64,000 nucleotides of DNA, taken from NCBI GenBank assembly GCA_028456385.1, contig JALNQF010000013.1:1-64000 (forward strand), in the 5' to 3' direction. The notes below the pieces were generated by a model that searched no databases, was not told where the DNA came from, and worked only from the letters and a program-made list of their open reading frames with translations. This DNA comes from Ophiosphaerella korrae (lineage: Eukaryota; Ascomycota; Dothideomycetes; Pleosporales; Phaeosphaeriaceae). A program made the translations under genes and the position numbers. Of the stretch, positions 1 through 12,621 are shown in pieces (the stretch's first letter is position 1; the number at the start of each line of letters is the position of its first letter).

Positions 1-3000
1 GGTCGTAATAGTAACACGCGCGCCAATCGTAGTGTTCCTTCCGATAGTAATCCTAGCTAAATCAAGCAGCTAGCAGTTAGGTCCAACAGTAACATTGTCA
101 CTAATAGAGACGTTGTAGCTATAGTTACAGTAAAAAGGTGTAGCAACGTGTGCACTATTACTAAGATAACCGCTAAACGGACTTTCTTTATAATAACGCT
201 AAGTCCCCCTTACTTCTATAATCCTTTAGAAACTAGGCTTATGTATGCTCTGTGCAACCTCAATTATCGCGTTGCTACTATTATTAAAGCGATATAATGC
301 ACCTACGCATTGCGTTCGCTCATTATTTAACTAGGTGTTGTATAGTATAAAAGGCTCTCCGTCTAACATCTTCTACTTCTTAGTCTTCTAGAGACTTCGC
401 ACTAGCTTCTAACAAGATAGCGGCGGCCCTAGCAGCGCAGTAGTTAGAGTAACTATTAATAGATGCCGAGACAGCTATTCTATTTACTAGTAAGCTTTAG
501 ACGCTACTACAAAAAGGTTAGTAGTAACTTAGCTTATACTTTGTAGATTATAGTTATATACGCAATAACTACAATATAGTAGAGGTAGGTATTAGATAGG
601 GTGCGTTCCTTAGTAGTAATAGTAGGATGCATCTCTCTCATAAACACGTGTAGGCTAAAGATAAGATATAGGTAGTAGTAGCTACTCTAGTAGATATAAA
701 ATACAAAATAGTTTGCTTTAGCTAGTATCCCTATTTAATACAAGTAGTTAAGGCTCGCATTCCTTAATAGTAATAGGCTAGTTATAAGCGCCTACGCTTC
801 TAATAGAAGTATAGGAGTTCTAGTAAGTACTTTAGCTACTACTAACACTAGACTTGTAGTTAGGTATATATACAAGACTACTACTCTATAATCTACTATA
901 GAGAGGATAAGTATCGCTAGCTATTCGTTCTTAAGCTTATAATAAAGGTAGAGGCTTTACAACCCTATCTTTTAGCTATAGCGCTTTGTTTATATAGCCT
1001 TTGTAGATAAAACTACTATATTTATAATTATTGTATTTAGGCTTTGCTTTATTACACTTCTTCTTGTACCTTCTACATATTCTATATCTAGTCTTAGTCT
1101 GCTTTATAAATTGTCTCTTTCTTTTCTTTAGTTTAACTTAGATAGTAGCCTACGTTAGCTCTATTATACTTGCTCCCTTAACGCTGTTAGATTCGCTAAT
1201 ACTACTTATAGTAGCGTATAGCCTAATAACTTGTGTTGTATTACTATAAAATCGCTCTATTAGGTAAAGGTCGCAATACTATAGTCTTTAGTTATTACTG
1301 TGCGATAATTCGCAGGATTTAATAGTCTATTGTCTATTAGGCCTAGGATAATCTATTAGGGGTAATATACACTACTAAATAAGCTCTACGCTCTACAATC
1401 GTTTCTAGTAGATAAGTAAACTACTATAACTAATAGGCGCGGAGGGCTCTAGAAGAGGTCGTAGAGCTATAGCTAGCTCTTCTAGAGACTAATTACACTT
1501 ATATAGTATTAATCGCACTCTCTTACTAGGGCTGTTTAGAGATATGTACACACTATTAATTATAAGAGAGATAGAATAGTTAATAGTATAGCAGCCGTTT
1601 TTAGACTACCTTAGCGCTAATTCCTAGCCTATTTCCCTATAGTTTAGTAGTTTTTAGGTAAATAGACTATATCTAGTAGAAGTAGTAGGCTCTCTATAAA
1701 TTATGTATATACTATCTTAAATAAAATATTGCGCTTCTTAAATAGGTATTATCTTAAGAGATCTAACGCTTTAATTTAAAGTTAATAGAGGCAGAAATCT
1801 TCCTACTTTAGTCTTATAATAACTAACTTACTCTAAAATATTAGCTACCTACTCTATTAGAGTTAATACAAGTAAGAGGTATGCTTTAACATTCTTACCC
1901 CTAGCTAAAGTAGTAACAATCTGCTTAGTAAATGTCTACTCGCTAGCAATTCTAGGCTCTAGTATTAATATTAATTTAGAGGGCGTTACTAAGGGTTTAG
2001 TCCGCAAATTATTTATAGAGGAATTAGGTAAAGTATCTATAATGTGTTGCTTAGTAAGTCTACCCTATTCTAGATATAGTAATATTAACTACTTAGAAGG
2101 TGCTAGAAGCCTTTTAGGCCTATTAGAACTCTCGTATATATTAGGCGAGGCTAGTATATATTGTATAACATCCTCTTTAAAAAGTCCTTCTAGTAGTTAT
2201 TCTAAACTTACTAGTACTAGGCCTTGCTCCTAGAACGTTTCGCGTAAAGGTAGACTAAGCATAGCTTCTTTAAGATTAGTTTACTTACGCGTTCTTATCT
2301 AAAATACTAGTTCTACTTCTACTAGAGATTCTAACTATCTATTAATAGTCTCTCTAGTAAGTATAGAAGGTAAAGTCTCTTAGATCTCTAGCTCGCTATG
2401 TATATCTTGCTATTTTTCTACTTTTAAGGACTTCTTAGTTGTAGGTAGCGTAGGCGAAAGTAGCTTATTTACTTTAAGGATACGAGTGTAACCTTTTAAT
2501 AGCTCTTGCCTGCCCTATTCTAACAACTCTAGCTCCTCCTAAGCTAGGCTCTCTAGACTTTTACTTTCTTAGCCCCTTTCTTCTTAAACTTTCTCTATAA
2601 GCTTAAGTCGCAATAATTATTATATAGTTCTAATAGAGTTAGCTCTCTTAATAGGAGCTAGAGGAAGGATATAAGAACTATATTATAAGACTAGCGCAGC
2701 TAGATCTATAGCGCTTAGATTCTATATAAATATAATTAGCAAGCTATACTAGTATATTTTAGATATTAATTAAATTACCTCTTTATCTATATTACTAGCA
2801 CTGTTTACTATAGCTAATTTGTGCTAGTTTAAGACTAATACCTCCTTTAAGGTAGTTATAGTGTAGCTTACTAAACTATTATTACTTTAACTAGTAAGTA
2901 CAATACTATAGAAGCGCAAGCTACTATTCTTAAACTTACACTTACTCTTCTATAACCCTACGAAGAGCGAACTAGAATTACATTATAATTACTACATTTG

Positions 3001-5236
3001 CTATAGGAAAGCTATTAAGGCACTTTAATATTAATGCACCTTCTCTATTAGATAGTGCGTAGGTAAGAGTAGTTCTAGTAATTTGTGTGTAGATTATGCT
3101 CGATCGCCACCTTCCTAATACGATTAAGCTTAACTTTAGGTATATCTTGCTATAGTACTCTAAGTAGCTATCGTCTCCTTCTATTCTACTTCTAAGGCTA
3201 GAGTAACAAAGTCGTATAGTTCCTATATTAGCTTATACAGACTACTTGTTGCTAGATTAATACTATCCTATTTAACTAGATAATGTGTTCTATTGTCCTA
3301 TAGAATTCTCGTCGCTACCTAAAACGTCTTGCTAGCTAGGCTATAATCTTGCTTAGGTTAGGAGGCGTTCTTGTAAGTAGGCAGTGTTGTTTAACGTCGC
3401 TTATTTTAGGTAAGATTATTTAAGGTCTATTTCTACTTATTCGCTGTTCGCTTTAAAGCTATTTCGTAATAAGACCTCTAATAATAGTAGATTACTAAGA
3501 TATCTTAAAACCAAGCCTATTTTATTTAAAGCCTATAATTAGTACTTATTTACTTTTAAGTCTTTACTAAAACTCTTACTTATAATATATGTTTTTTAGG
3601 TTTAGATTAGTTTAGAAAGCGTACTAGTAGAAGGGCTTTTTTGTAGGTCTGTGTTAAGAAGAGGCCTATAAAACTTAGGGGCGGTGTAGTATACTACTAC
3701 TATACTATAACTTACAACAAAGTTATAGTAGTATATTATACGACGTTGTAAAGTTAAAGAATAGTTACTATCGTAGCTTAGTAGCTAGTCGCTTTAACAT
3801 TATAGTAGTGCGGCGCAGTTGCTAAGACGATAGACTAGTTACAAGCTAACAGCGCAACGACACGAGTAACTACTCCTGCGTTGCGCAATTTAGATAGATT
3901 CTTATAATATCGTTCTAGATTTTATTATAGAGTTGCAGCTAAGACTATCGTAATTATAGGCTAGACTAAGGATATAGAACTAAAATAAGCAGACGCGCAC
4001 AGTACTATTAAGCATTGATACTTAGTAGCAATCTTGTATTCCTCTACTACTATAGTCCTATGCTTACTAACAACTATATTTTAGGACTTATCTATAACAA
4101 CCTTAAGAATAAGTAGACAAATCCTTAGCGTCTTTATTTGTAAAGTGCAGGTAGGCTTAGAAAACCTTAGGTTACCGCTATCTATACTTGCCCGCATCGC
4201 AACTAGGTAATCTCTTTCCTTATCTACGCACTAGAATTTAAACTTGTGTAGTAGTACAGGAGGTATAAATAAAAAAATAGATAGATTATTTATAATAATT
4301 AAGGTTTAGCGAATAAGAGGGACTCTAAAGACCGTAAGTACGCTAACTAATAAGGCTGCGAGTTATTATTGTAGTAGGAATTATCTTATATAGTAGGAAC
4401 ATATTATTTTGTATACACTACCTATTCTATTAAATTGTAGTACTTTCTACTTGCTATTAATAGCATAAGTTTCAAAGATTAGCAAATAGGATACTGCAGC
4501 AGCCGCGAATTAGTAGGTCCTAGAGGGCTTACCCCGCTAGAGACGATTGGTTATCGCGCTAGGAGCTAAATCACGTGTTTATAGCTATTTCCTAAGTAGC
4601 AGCTCTATAAAGTAAAGACCTCCCTCCTTAATACAATTAGTTAGTAAAGCAGATAGATATAAATAGCAGTGTTAAGAGGTCTATTTCCTAATTTAGTTTG
4701 GTTTTAGAATAGAGTGTAATTTATTTGTTAATAACTATTAGGCATATAGCTGTACAGAGTCTTAGCGGGCGGGCCGACCCTAGCCCTACAGCCTTACGAT
4801 CCCTATTTAACCTCAGCCACCCTTCTAGTTAACTAACTAAACTCTCTAAAAACACCTCTAGAATTCGCTACCTTACAAGGTCAGGGTCGGAGCAGACCGG
4901 CCGTCCTCCCTACTAGCAGTGGCGACATCATATACTACTCTATAGCTGTTATTATACTACTTTTACTTATACATCTTAAATTATTCTATGCTAGCACTAG
5001 CTCTAAAGCCCACGTGCACGAAGAAACTAGTATTACGTTCTATCGTTTTGAATTCGTTACCTATTTAAAACTTCTTAGCTAAGACGACTTCTAGTAGTAA
5101 GATAAAAGATACAGATTTAGTAAAAATATTATGTAGATTGTGTATATCCTTCTATTACGGCAGAGTCTAATGCATAAAACCACGCGAATCTACTACTTAA
5201 GTTAGAGAACTACTACTTGCTAAAGCTTTAGCCTTA
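1..5236. other. AT-rich RIP-degraded repeat debris, no recognisable gene
   Basis: The stretch is full of TAG, CTA, TTA and TAA words. Open frames are all short; the longest is about 63 codons (2042-2233) and matches nothing I recognise. CpA and TpG are depleted but not absent, so mutation looks milder than in the block at 34410-55900. An imperfect inverted repeat lies at about 3680-3745 (a GTAGTATAC-type arm facing GTATATTATAC). I read this as mutated transposon debris but could not assign a family. The right edge is the TA that flanks the pogo element. Confidence 0.6.
4878..4931 (-). repeat. Dispersed ~65-bp repeat, diverged copy D
   Basis: Read on the minus strand, this contains GCTAGTAGGGAGGACGGCCG followed by a diverged CTGCTCCGACCCTGACCTTGT. 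It is the most divergent of four copies of one short sequence; the others are at 17396-17458, 20564-20635 and 21011-21072. Nature unknown. Confidence 0.45.
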
Positions 5237-5284
5237 ACGTAAACACGTAGTTAGCGAGTCGCCCTCCTAAACAAGTGCCCACCT
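5237..5284 (+). repeat. Left terminal inverted repeat of pogo element
   Basis: Begins ACGTAAACACGTAGTTAGCG after the TA at 5235-5236. It pairs with the right end at 7027-7074. Confidence 0.85.
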
Positions 5285-5364
5285 AACTAACTTTTCCTAG
5301 CCTAGATCAGCATTAATACTACAACGTAATAAGGTAGCAGCTTATAATTATAATTAAAGATTAA

Positions 5365-6970
5365 GCTATATCTAAAGTCTCTTTTTAACAAGTACGCGCA
5401 TTATGCCTAGTCTCTCTATACTCGCTGCAGCATCCTTTTGTTAGGCGACTGCCTCCTGATTTACCTCTACTACGACGCTCCACACGAGCAATCTAGTTAT
5501 TAGCCTTACGTTAGGCTATCAAATCATCTTTCTCTAGCCTTGTCAAGGCCCCTCCCTACTTGATCTGCTTTTTCTTACGTTGCTTACGCTTGTTAGCTGC
5601 CTCATTAGCCTATTAAAGGCTAGTAATCTAGTTGCGCATTAACTCCTGCTTAAGCGCCGCAGCTACAGCCCCCTTCTAAAGCTAGTTAATAGCTTCAATA
5701 ATTAACACTAGAGATGAGCTCTTATATAGGCGTACGCGATCACGTATCAACGTTGATTGAGCATCAAATTCACGTACGTTACTTAGAGTTTTCGCTTGCC
5801 AGAGGGCTTCAACTAGGACTTGCGGCGGTGATGGCGTACGCAGCTGTACATCTAGCCTATCTAATATAACAGCTGGGCTCAATAGAACGAGCCCAGCACC
5901 ACGGAAAGCTGAGCAGATATTGGCTAGAGTAAATGTTTGTGTAAAGGTAGCCTAAAAGATTCAAGCTTGGTAATGTAGTTAATGTGGTTACGGATCAGGC
6001 CCTCAATCTAACGGCTGTACGCCTTCTTTAATAGAGAGAAGCAGCCAACATCAAGAGGTTAGACCAGGTGAGATGAATGAGATGGCATACAGAACGTATA
6101 GATATTGTTCTCCTAGCAAATCTTTTTAAACTAGGCTGAGTGATGGCTCTCGTGGCCATCAAAGAGAAGCAGCCTACGTGCAGTAACTACACGCGTCTTT
6201 GTATGCTTGTTGAGGTGCTCTAGCCATAGACATCCTAACTCATTATTTTTCCAGCCATTATTACTAACTCCAATTGCCCAGTCACGCGGGATATCATTGT
6301 ACCAGACAGATAAGTGGTACTTAGCTGCGTAGATTAGGAACGGTAGGATTGCCCATCCAGCTGCGTTGATTCCCTAGATTAGTGTAACCCATTCACGATT
6401 GCCTAGCTAGATTATCTTTCTCTTTCCTCTCCTTTCAGACCCAGTTACAACAAGTTTAGTCGTAATCTTGCTCATCATAAAGCCAGCTTCGTCAAAGTTA
6501 TAGATGTCCTCATCTAGGATGCCATACTTAGCCTTTGTCTCCTCTACTAGCGTAAACCAGGCCTAAATTACGTCTAGATCCTCACATAGTGCTCTTTTTC
6601 TATCGTACGGCCGACTCCAGGCTGTCTTAAGGCTGACTGTACGCTTGACAAAGTTATTTGGCTGGTCCCGTTCAACCCATCCAGCCTCACGCAGCACCAG
6701 CAAAGTATCAGCTATATCACGAACAGCTGCCAGGCTGGGTGGAACACGTGCATCTAGGTCCAGTATATATCTGATGACTGCCTCCTCCTCTGGCTTGGTA
6801 AGCTTCCTTGAGTTGGGTTCGCAATCGCGTCGGGCAGGCTTGCCGGCGCGTCGGTCGCGCAGCGTAGATCGGGGGATATTGTAGACTCTAGCAACGGGTC
6901 GAACGCCTTTACAATAAGTGGAATTAATTGCCTGGATTGCAAGCCGGATATTACCTTCGTTGGAAGGCAT
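5365..6970 (-). pseudogene. pogo transposase (HTH + DDE_1), broken by TAG stops
   Basis: The intact N-terminal 135 codons (6970 down to 6563) start MPSNEGNIRLAIQAI and contain a pipsqueak-type helix-turn-helix followed by a CENP-B-type domain (RKLTKPEEEAVIRYILDLD). Beyond the first TAG the frame continues with clear DDE_1 motifs: NFDEAGFMM (first Asp), LLLFDGHESHHS (second Asp), and a DVGCFSLLKKAYS region containing the third acidic residue. It ends in a zinc-knuckle-like CSEYREPRHNARTC at about 5380-5440. The stops fall where Gln is expected, for example DLDVI-stop-AWF and WVTLI-stop-GI, so CAG has become TAG, as RIP produces. It could not yield active transposase as it stands. The exact C-terminus is uncertain. 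Confidence 0.8.
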
Positions 6971-7026
6971 CCTGATGGCTGGTTGTGGAGCCACTTTGGA
7001 TTGAAGTGGATAGATGGGAAAGTTGA

Positions 7027-7074
7027 TGAGTGTGGGCGGCTCGCTTAGGAGGGCGACTCGCTACGTGTTTACGT
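7027..7074 (-). repeat. Right terminal inverted repeat of pogo element
   Basis: Reverse complement of the left end, ending CTACGTGTTTACGT immediately before the TA at 7075-7076. Confidence 0.85.
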
Positions 7075-7106
7075 TATAGTCAAAACATAGCTTTGTATCC
7101 GTGAGC

Positions 7107-10100
7107 CTAGAGGTGAGACTCGAAATAGTCCCATCCGTGATTCGTGTGTAGACTTTCCAAGAAAGGCTTACATATGAAGCAATAATCCAAGCCTAGACAT
7201 GTGCGACAGTGGAAACGCGGCCCATATATATTCTGCTTAATGTGAGATATATTCAAACACTTAAGATATTTACTTACATGCAAGCATCCATTGCACCAAT
7301 AACTACCGTGACGTTCACCGTATAGCCGCACAGCATCAGCTTCCACGGCTAGTAGAGATCTGCAGGATACAGACAACTTTCCCAACATCTCCTCGTTTCC
7401 ATGGAAGATAGCGATGGCAATAGGGCTCCATTGGCCTTCTGGCTGAGGGACAGTAACGCATTTGCTGCGAAGTCCTTCCTTGATTAGTAGTTCCACTACT
7501 TCAGGATTCCCGGCCCTACAAGCCCAATGAAGAGGATTCCAATTTCTACAGTGTAATGATAGTATAGATCTCATGCCCAAAACCGCAATAAGAACATGCA
7601 AAGAGCCTCCCGAAGAGGCATAACAAAGTAGACCATCTCCTTTTGCGTCCTCAGAGGTAGGATCGATGCCTCGGTTGATGAGATACAGGAACGGATCAAG
7701 GCACCCCCCTCTTGCAGCAAGCTGAAGGGGAGTCCGACTGTAGGGTTCCGTAAGATGTAGATTTGCACGGTATTGCTCATAACAGAATCGCAATAGATCC
7801 GTATATCCTTTAAACGCAAGGCAGTTTAAAATGGTGCCGTAGTGAGAATCAAAACTATTGACATTAATACTGCCATTGAGGAGAAGATATTTTATAACTT
7901 CTGGATGACCATTTTCCGCCGCTGTGTGGAATGGCGTCCGGCCGTCGTTGTTCGGGACTGTGAGATCTGCACCCTTCTCGAGCAGCAGCTTGACAACTTC
8001 TAGATGGCCATTGCTTGCCGCTGCGTTAAGTGGCGTCCAGCCGTTGTTGCTCGGGACTGTAAGGTCTGCACCCTTCTCGAGCAGCAGCTTAACAACTTCT
8101 AGATGGCCTTTGTTAGATGCTACGTAGAGCGGTGTCGAGCCGTTATTATTCGGGATTGTGAGATCTGCACCCTTCTCGAGCAGCAGCTTAACAACTTCTA
8201 GATGGCCCTTGTTAGATGCTACGTAGAGCGGTGTCGAGCCGTTATTATTCGGGATTGTGAGATCTGCGTCCTCCTCGAGTAGCAGCTTGACAACTTCTAG
8301 ATGGCCACTGTCTGCCGCTGCGTTGAGTGGCGTCCAGCCGTTGTTGTTCGGGATTGTGAGATCTGCGTCCTCCTCGAGTAGCAGCTTGACAACTTCTAGA
8401 TGGCCACTGTCTGCCGCTGCGTTGAGTGGCGTCCAGCCGTTGTTGTTCGGGATTGTGAGATCTGCGTCCTCCTCGAGTAGCAGCTTGACAACTTCTAGAT
8501 GGCCACTGTCTGCCGCTGCGTTGAGTGGCGTCCAGCCGTTGTTGCTCGGGACTGTAAGGTCTGCACCCTTCTCGAGTAGCAGCTTAACAACTTCTAGATG
8601 GCCGCTCTCTGCCGCTGCGTTGAGTGGCGTCCAGCCGTCGTTCGGGACTGTAAGGTCTGCGCCCTTCTCGAGTAGCAGCTTAACAACTTCTAGATGGCCT
8701 TTGTTAGATGCTACGTAGAGCGGTGTCGAGCCGTTATTATTCGGGATTGTGAGATCTGCACCCTTCTCGAGCAGCAGCTTGACAACTTCTAGATGTCCTC
8801 TCTCTGCCGCTGCGTTGAGTGGCGTCCACCCGTATTTATTCGTTATCGCTTGTTCCGCGCCGGCTTCAATGAGCCAGCGAACAACCTCAGAGTCGCCATT
8901 CATGGCAGCTGTATATAGTGGTGTCTTTCCCATGGAGTCTTGCAGGGAATAGTTCACACTCATACCCATAAGAGCTTTCACCATGCTCCTCCGGCCTCCT
9001 GCTATAGCAGCATTCATAGAGATTCCAAATTTTCCGCCCTCTATGTTTGGGTTTGCGCCCCAACCAATCAATAGGCTGAACGCCAACTCGTGACCCTTGA
9101 AACAAGCTGCTTGCAAAGGGATGCCATATTCACCTCCTACTCTATCTAATTGACCTGGGTCCTCTGCCCAGATATGTTCCATTATTGCAGGAAGGTCGAA
9201 CAAAGTTGCATAATACAACGGTGTTGCTGTAACCCTATTCTTTTCTTGAATACCGTCTGGTGTTGCATTAGAGGATTCAACGTACCTCCTCCAGTGGTCG
9301 AAGTTCTTGTTTTCAGGACGAAAGAAATCTGTTACTAGGCTGATTAACTTGCCATTACCCTTTCCCGCCGCAGTCATATGGGAATTCCAGTGCCTTGCGG
9401 CGTAATTGTTGAAACTACGTCTGGTTCTAGGGATCTCTTGCGTTGTGCGCCGTTGCCAGGCATCGTCGCAATTCAGATAGCCGAGACAAATCGTCGCGAG
9501 GCGTTCGTGCTGCTCGGCTTGGCCAGGGGTTTGTTTGGATTCTAAGTAGTGATCGGATGTATTTGCTGGAATTTGTGATAGGCTAGAGAGCAGAAATTCC
9601 CGAACTGATGAATGGATCAGATGAATGGTTTTGGAACCAGCTCCATCTCCATCTCCAAACGTTTCCGTCCTGACTTCAACAAGGGCGCCACAGAGGTCGA
9701 TAATCTCGCTGTTGATATATTCGTCATCGACGTTATCAGGAAGTTCATCCAATTGAAGGGTAGTGCCACCATCATCAGGCTCAACAATGAGAGCCTCAGT
9801 GATCTCAGATACAGTCAAAGGTCGTAACGCGAATGTCGTCCACCTAAGTATGGCCAGAGCACGGTTTTGTTCCTCGAGATGGTGGCTTTGAATGATCTTC
9901 CAGTTCCGCTCATAGGTTTTCTCGAGTCCAATTGGCATGTTCTTTACGATATTCTGCAGTTGCTTCGCATTTTTGCCACCTCGCAATTGGTCTTGTTGCA
10001 ATTTGATCCACAAAAACATGCCCTCACACTTTTCAGCGAGCTGTCCTGCTAAACTCTGTCTGAGATGGTCATCCTTGTTCGGTAGCTTTTTATCGACTAC

Positions 10101-12034
10101 ACTCCGAGAGAAATGTGTTATATCATGTCGAAGATCTTCGTTGGAGATCCTACATTGCAGCATGACGTGTCCTGCATGTTGGACCACTTTCGGGGATAAT
10201 TCTGCTTTTATGTCTGTTTCGTCTCTACTCGTAATGAGTATACGTGAGACGGTTCGTTTGGTCGCTTCTTTAAGCTTCTGCAAGAATTCTGTTCGAGCAT
10301 CTTCTAGCCGACTATACTCATCGAACCCGTCAAGAATGAAAGCATAGCTGCTGTTTTCAGAGACAACGGATCCGAAGAGAGACCAGATGGCAGACTCCGA
10401 CGCCCTCTGTCCGGCTTCGGAGTGTCGTCGGACCACTTCGAAAACGTTTGAATCAAGCTGTGCTATTTGCGCAATCCAGGATCTAAGGATTAAATCTGGT
10501 TCGCCACCAGATTGAGCATGCGGAGAAGCGAAGAAGTACGCAATGGGAAACGTTTTCATGTCTTTAAGGTGCTCAACGAGTTTTGCGCAGAGCACCGTCT
10601 TGCCGTGTCCAGCAGGCGCACAAATCCAAAGGATTTTAGCCGCTTTATCCGAATGCTCCTCTGAGATCCACGCACGGTAAGCGGGGTGGGAAAAAACCCA
10701 TTCGCATGTTCCTTCGAGACGCGACGAGACTTGCTTGTCGTAATACTGGGCGACGTTATATTGGTTGTTGAATTTTGTAACGTCAAGCCAGTTATTGATT
10801 GTGTTCAGCGATTCTAGCCTCGCCCTACGCTTTATGTCAACCAAAAGCTGAAAAATCTCCTGGACGCTTGCATATCCGATCCGATCCTGGATTTGTTCAT
10901 CTAATTATATATGTGAGCCACGCTTACAATATAGTATAGAAAGGAAATCCTACCCTTTATATAATCTTCTAGTTCAGTCGATTGTTGCAATGAGTTAGAC
11001 GCACGGTTGGTCGGAAGGACAAGGTTAGAAAGGGTGTTGGTAGCATTTTGAAACATCTCAACTTGGTGGGCAAACTTCCCTCTGCGTCTAGAAGCCTCAC
11101 TAAATTCATCTCTCATGGATATCGGAAAGGACGCTTTGTCCTTGTAGGCGGCGGCATTTTCCATGACGTTCATATAGGCGCTAAGAAGGCTAGGAATATC
11201 GGATCGCTGCACGAAGTCTGGGTCCTCGCCGCTTGGCACGGTCGAGAAAGGTCCCCGTTTGCGGCCTGGTTGCTCCGTACAGACCGCTGGTGATGATAGA
11301 GCGTGTAGATCATCCTCTGAAGATTCTTTGAGTCCTTTCTGGAGACGACTGAATGCCTTTTTCCGTCCCTCGCCGTATAAGAGTGGCATGTGAATATCGA
11401 AAATGCCTAGCAGACAGTAGGCGGCGTCCTCTTCACGCTTCGTCTCGCGATTCTCTGTCCATGACATCCGCTCATCAACGCTGAAGTGAGCCAAAGGGGT
11501 TCCTTGGAGAGCTTGAATCGGAATTCTTGTGATATTATGAATTTCTTGGACCATCGAACTCTTGTCCCCAATTTGGTCGCCGTCTGAGGAAAAGAACTCA
11601 ACAAATATGGGGGCAACAAGCTCCTGCAATGTCCATCCTCGGGTGAACCAACTGCTCCTCTGGAAAGACTGCTCGTTTCTGGCGAAGCCACTGGTCGAAA
11701 CATCGGAGAGGTATACGTAGCACTTTTCCGCATGCTGATACCAGCGGAACATAGAGTTGATAGCTTCCGAAAGCTCTGCGCTGCTTGCCTTATCGATGCA
11801 GCAGGTGTCTATCCAGAAGAACCGCAGGCCGTCATTCGCTGCTTGCTTGCCGCAGAAGGCAAGCTTGCGATAACCCGCCTTGCTTTTGCCTGTACCTTCT
11901 ACGAAGTCTCTAAAGGTGACTTCTTCGTGGTCCGCTCCCCATCGATGCGAAAGGATCGCATATCGTGGAATATCTCTTCCCACATATTCGCCCAGACTGA
12001 AATCACCGTCTGCTTCAATTTGCAGAAGGCGCAT
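7107..12034 (-). CDS. HET-NACHT-ankyrin-ZZ receptor (NLR-like, heterokaryon incompatibility type)
   Basis: I join two long ORFs into one gene of about 1609 residues with three exons: 12034-10954, 10900-7278 and 7232-7107. Intron 1 (10901-10953, 53 nt, GTAGGA...TTAG) is needed because the NACHT ORF has no ATG of its own; splicing puts both ORFs in one frame. Residues 1-250 form a HET domain (AILSHRWG, WIDTCCIDK, RGWTLQELVAP, CLLGIFDIHMPLLYGEG). NACHT follows, with Walker A CAPAGHGKT near residues 454-462 and Walker B FILDGFDE near 550. Ankyrin repeats run from about 930 to 1480, nine of them nearly identical (about 1051-1346). Intron 2 (7233-7277, 45 nt) removes residues inside a C-terminal ZZ zinc finger (CNGC, IYGPRFHCRTC, DYCFIC, two His). 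Known HET-NACHT proteins trigger cell death on non-self recognition in fungal fusion; that role is inferred here. The reading frame is intact. The alternative is two adjacent genes. Confidence 0.75.
7943..8831 (-). repeat. Nine near-identical 99-bp ankyrin repeats
   Basis: Each unit encodes 33 residues of the form G-W/S-TPL-NAAA/YVAS-x-x-GHLEVVKLLLE-x-x-ADLT-V/I-P. Three consecutive units appear identical at protein level and almost so in DNA. One unit is three bases short (PND rather than PNNN). Variation is concentrated at a few positions: W/S after G, AAAD/ASNK/AAAE, KG/ED, and I/V. Such homogenised arrays are known in fungal NLRs and change rapidly by unequal exchange. The array lies inside exon 2 of the HET-NACHT-ankyrin gene and shows no RIP stops. 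Confidence 0.9.
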
Positions 12035-12619
12035 AGGGAATGAGGTTTCGTCAGCCTAAGCAGGGAAAGTTATGGAGAAGAATAGTAAAATATCTAATGT
12101 GTAGCCGTGCTGGCTAGTGATTGTATAAATCAATACTCCAAGGACGAGGTTGGGTGAGGTTGGCGGGGCAGGCGGCAGCCATGAGCTGAGCTGCAAAGGT
12201 TAGTAACACGTGGGTGCATAAGCTCGCCTATGCCTTGAGGAACGAAAAGGCTAACATCCCCCACTACGTACCGAGAACCACTCCGTAACGAGAAAAACTA
12301 TAGGTACTTAGACTTCAAAGCAGCAATAACTCTTCCTTACATCTAGATATCTATATTAACTTAGAGGTCATATGCTGCAGCTATTCCTAGACATCTACAA
12401 CCCTTTCTATCTAAAAATTACGTTGTGTATTGTCGCCTTCGCGCCTGTTTTGCAGGAAGCCTCATTCTTTAGTAAAACAGCGTTCCTTCCCTATGGCACC
12501 ACCGTTAAACTCTTACTACTCTATAATATTTGTAACGGTGTTACCTAACCCTTAGAACCTTGCTACGACGCTTAGGAGTTATTACTAGCCTTGTGCCTGC
12601 TATCGCACGCAAATTCATG
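12035..12619. other. Intergenic, upstream of the HET-NACHT-ankyrin gene
   Basis: About 585 bases between the HET start codon and the next transposon. I see no ORF with recognisable content and no clear TATA box. The part from about 12290 is richer in TA/TAG words, suggesting mild RIP. Confidence 0.5.
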
Positions 12620-12621
12620 TA

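Larger units (their letters stand above)
5237..7074 (-). mobile_element. pogo-type (Fot1-like) DNA transposon with TIRs and TA target duplication
   Basis: The two ends are inverted repeats of roughly 48 bp. The left starts ACGTAAACACGTAG and continues through CGAGTCGCCCTCCTAA. The right end is its reverse complement with a few differences, including a 3-bp indel. TA dinucleotides at 5235-5236 and 7075-7076 are the expected target-site duplication. The 1838-bp length and the encoded pipsqueak/CENP-B-type helix-turn-helix plus DDE transposase fit the pogo/Fot1 group. The element carries one dead transposase gene on the minus strand and lies about 30 bp from the stop codon of the HET-NACHT-ankyrin gene. 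Confidence 0.85.

Noticed and set aside
2042..2233. 63-codon ORF in the first RIP tract
   Set aside because: Ser/Leu/Tyr-rich translation typical of TA-rich sequence; no similarity and no flanking coding signal.
8257..8718. 153-codon plus-strand ORF with repeated SSSSLTTSRWPL motif
   Set aside because: It is the antisense shadow of the ankyrin repeats; the periodicity comes from the minus-strand gene.
7943..8831. Regularly spaced direct repeats, CRISPR-like at first glance
   Set aside because: There are no unique spacers; units are contiguous 99-bp ankyrin codons in a eukaryotic gene.
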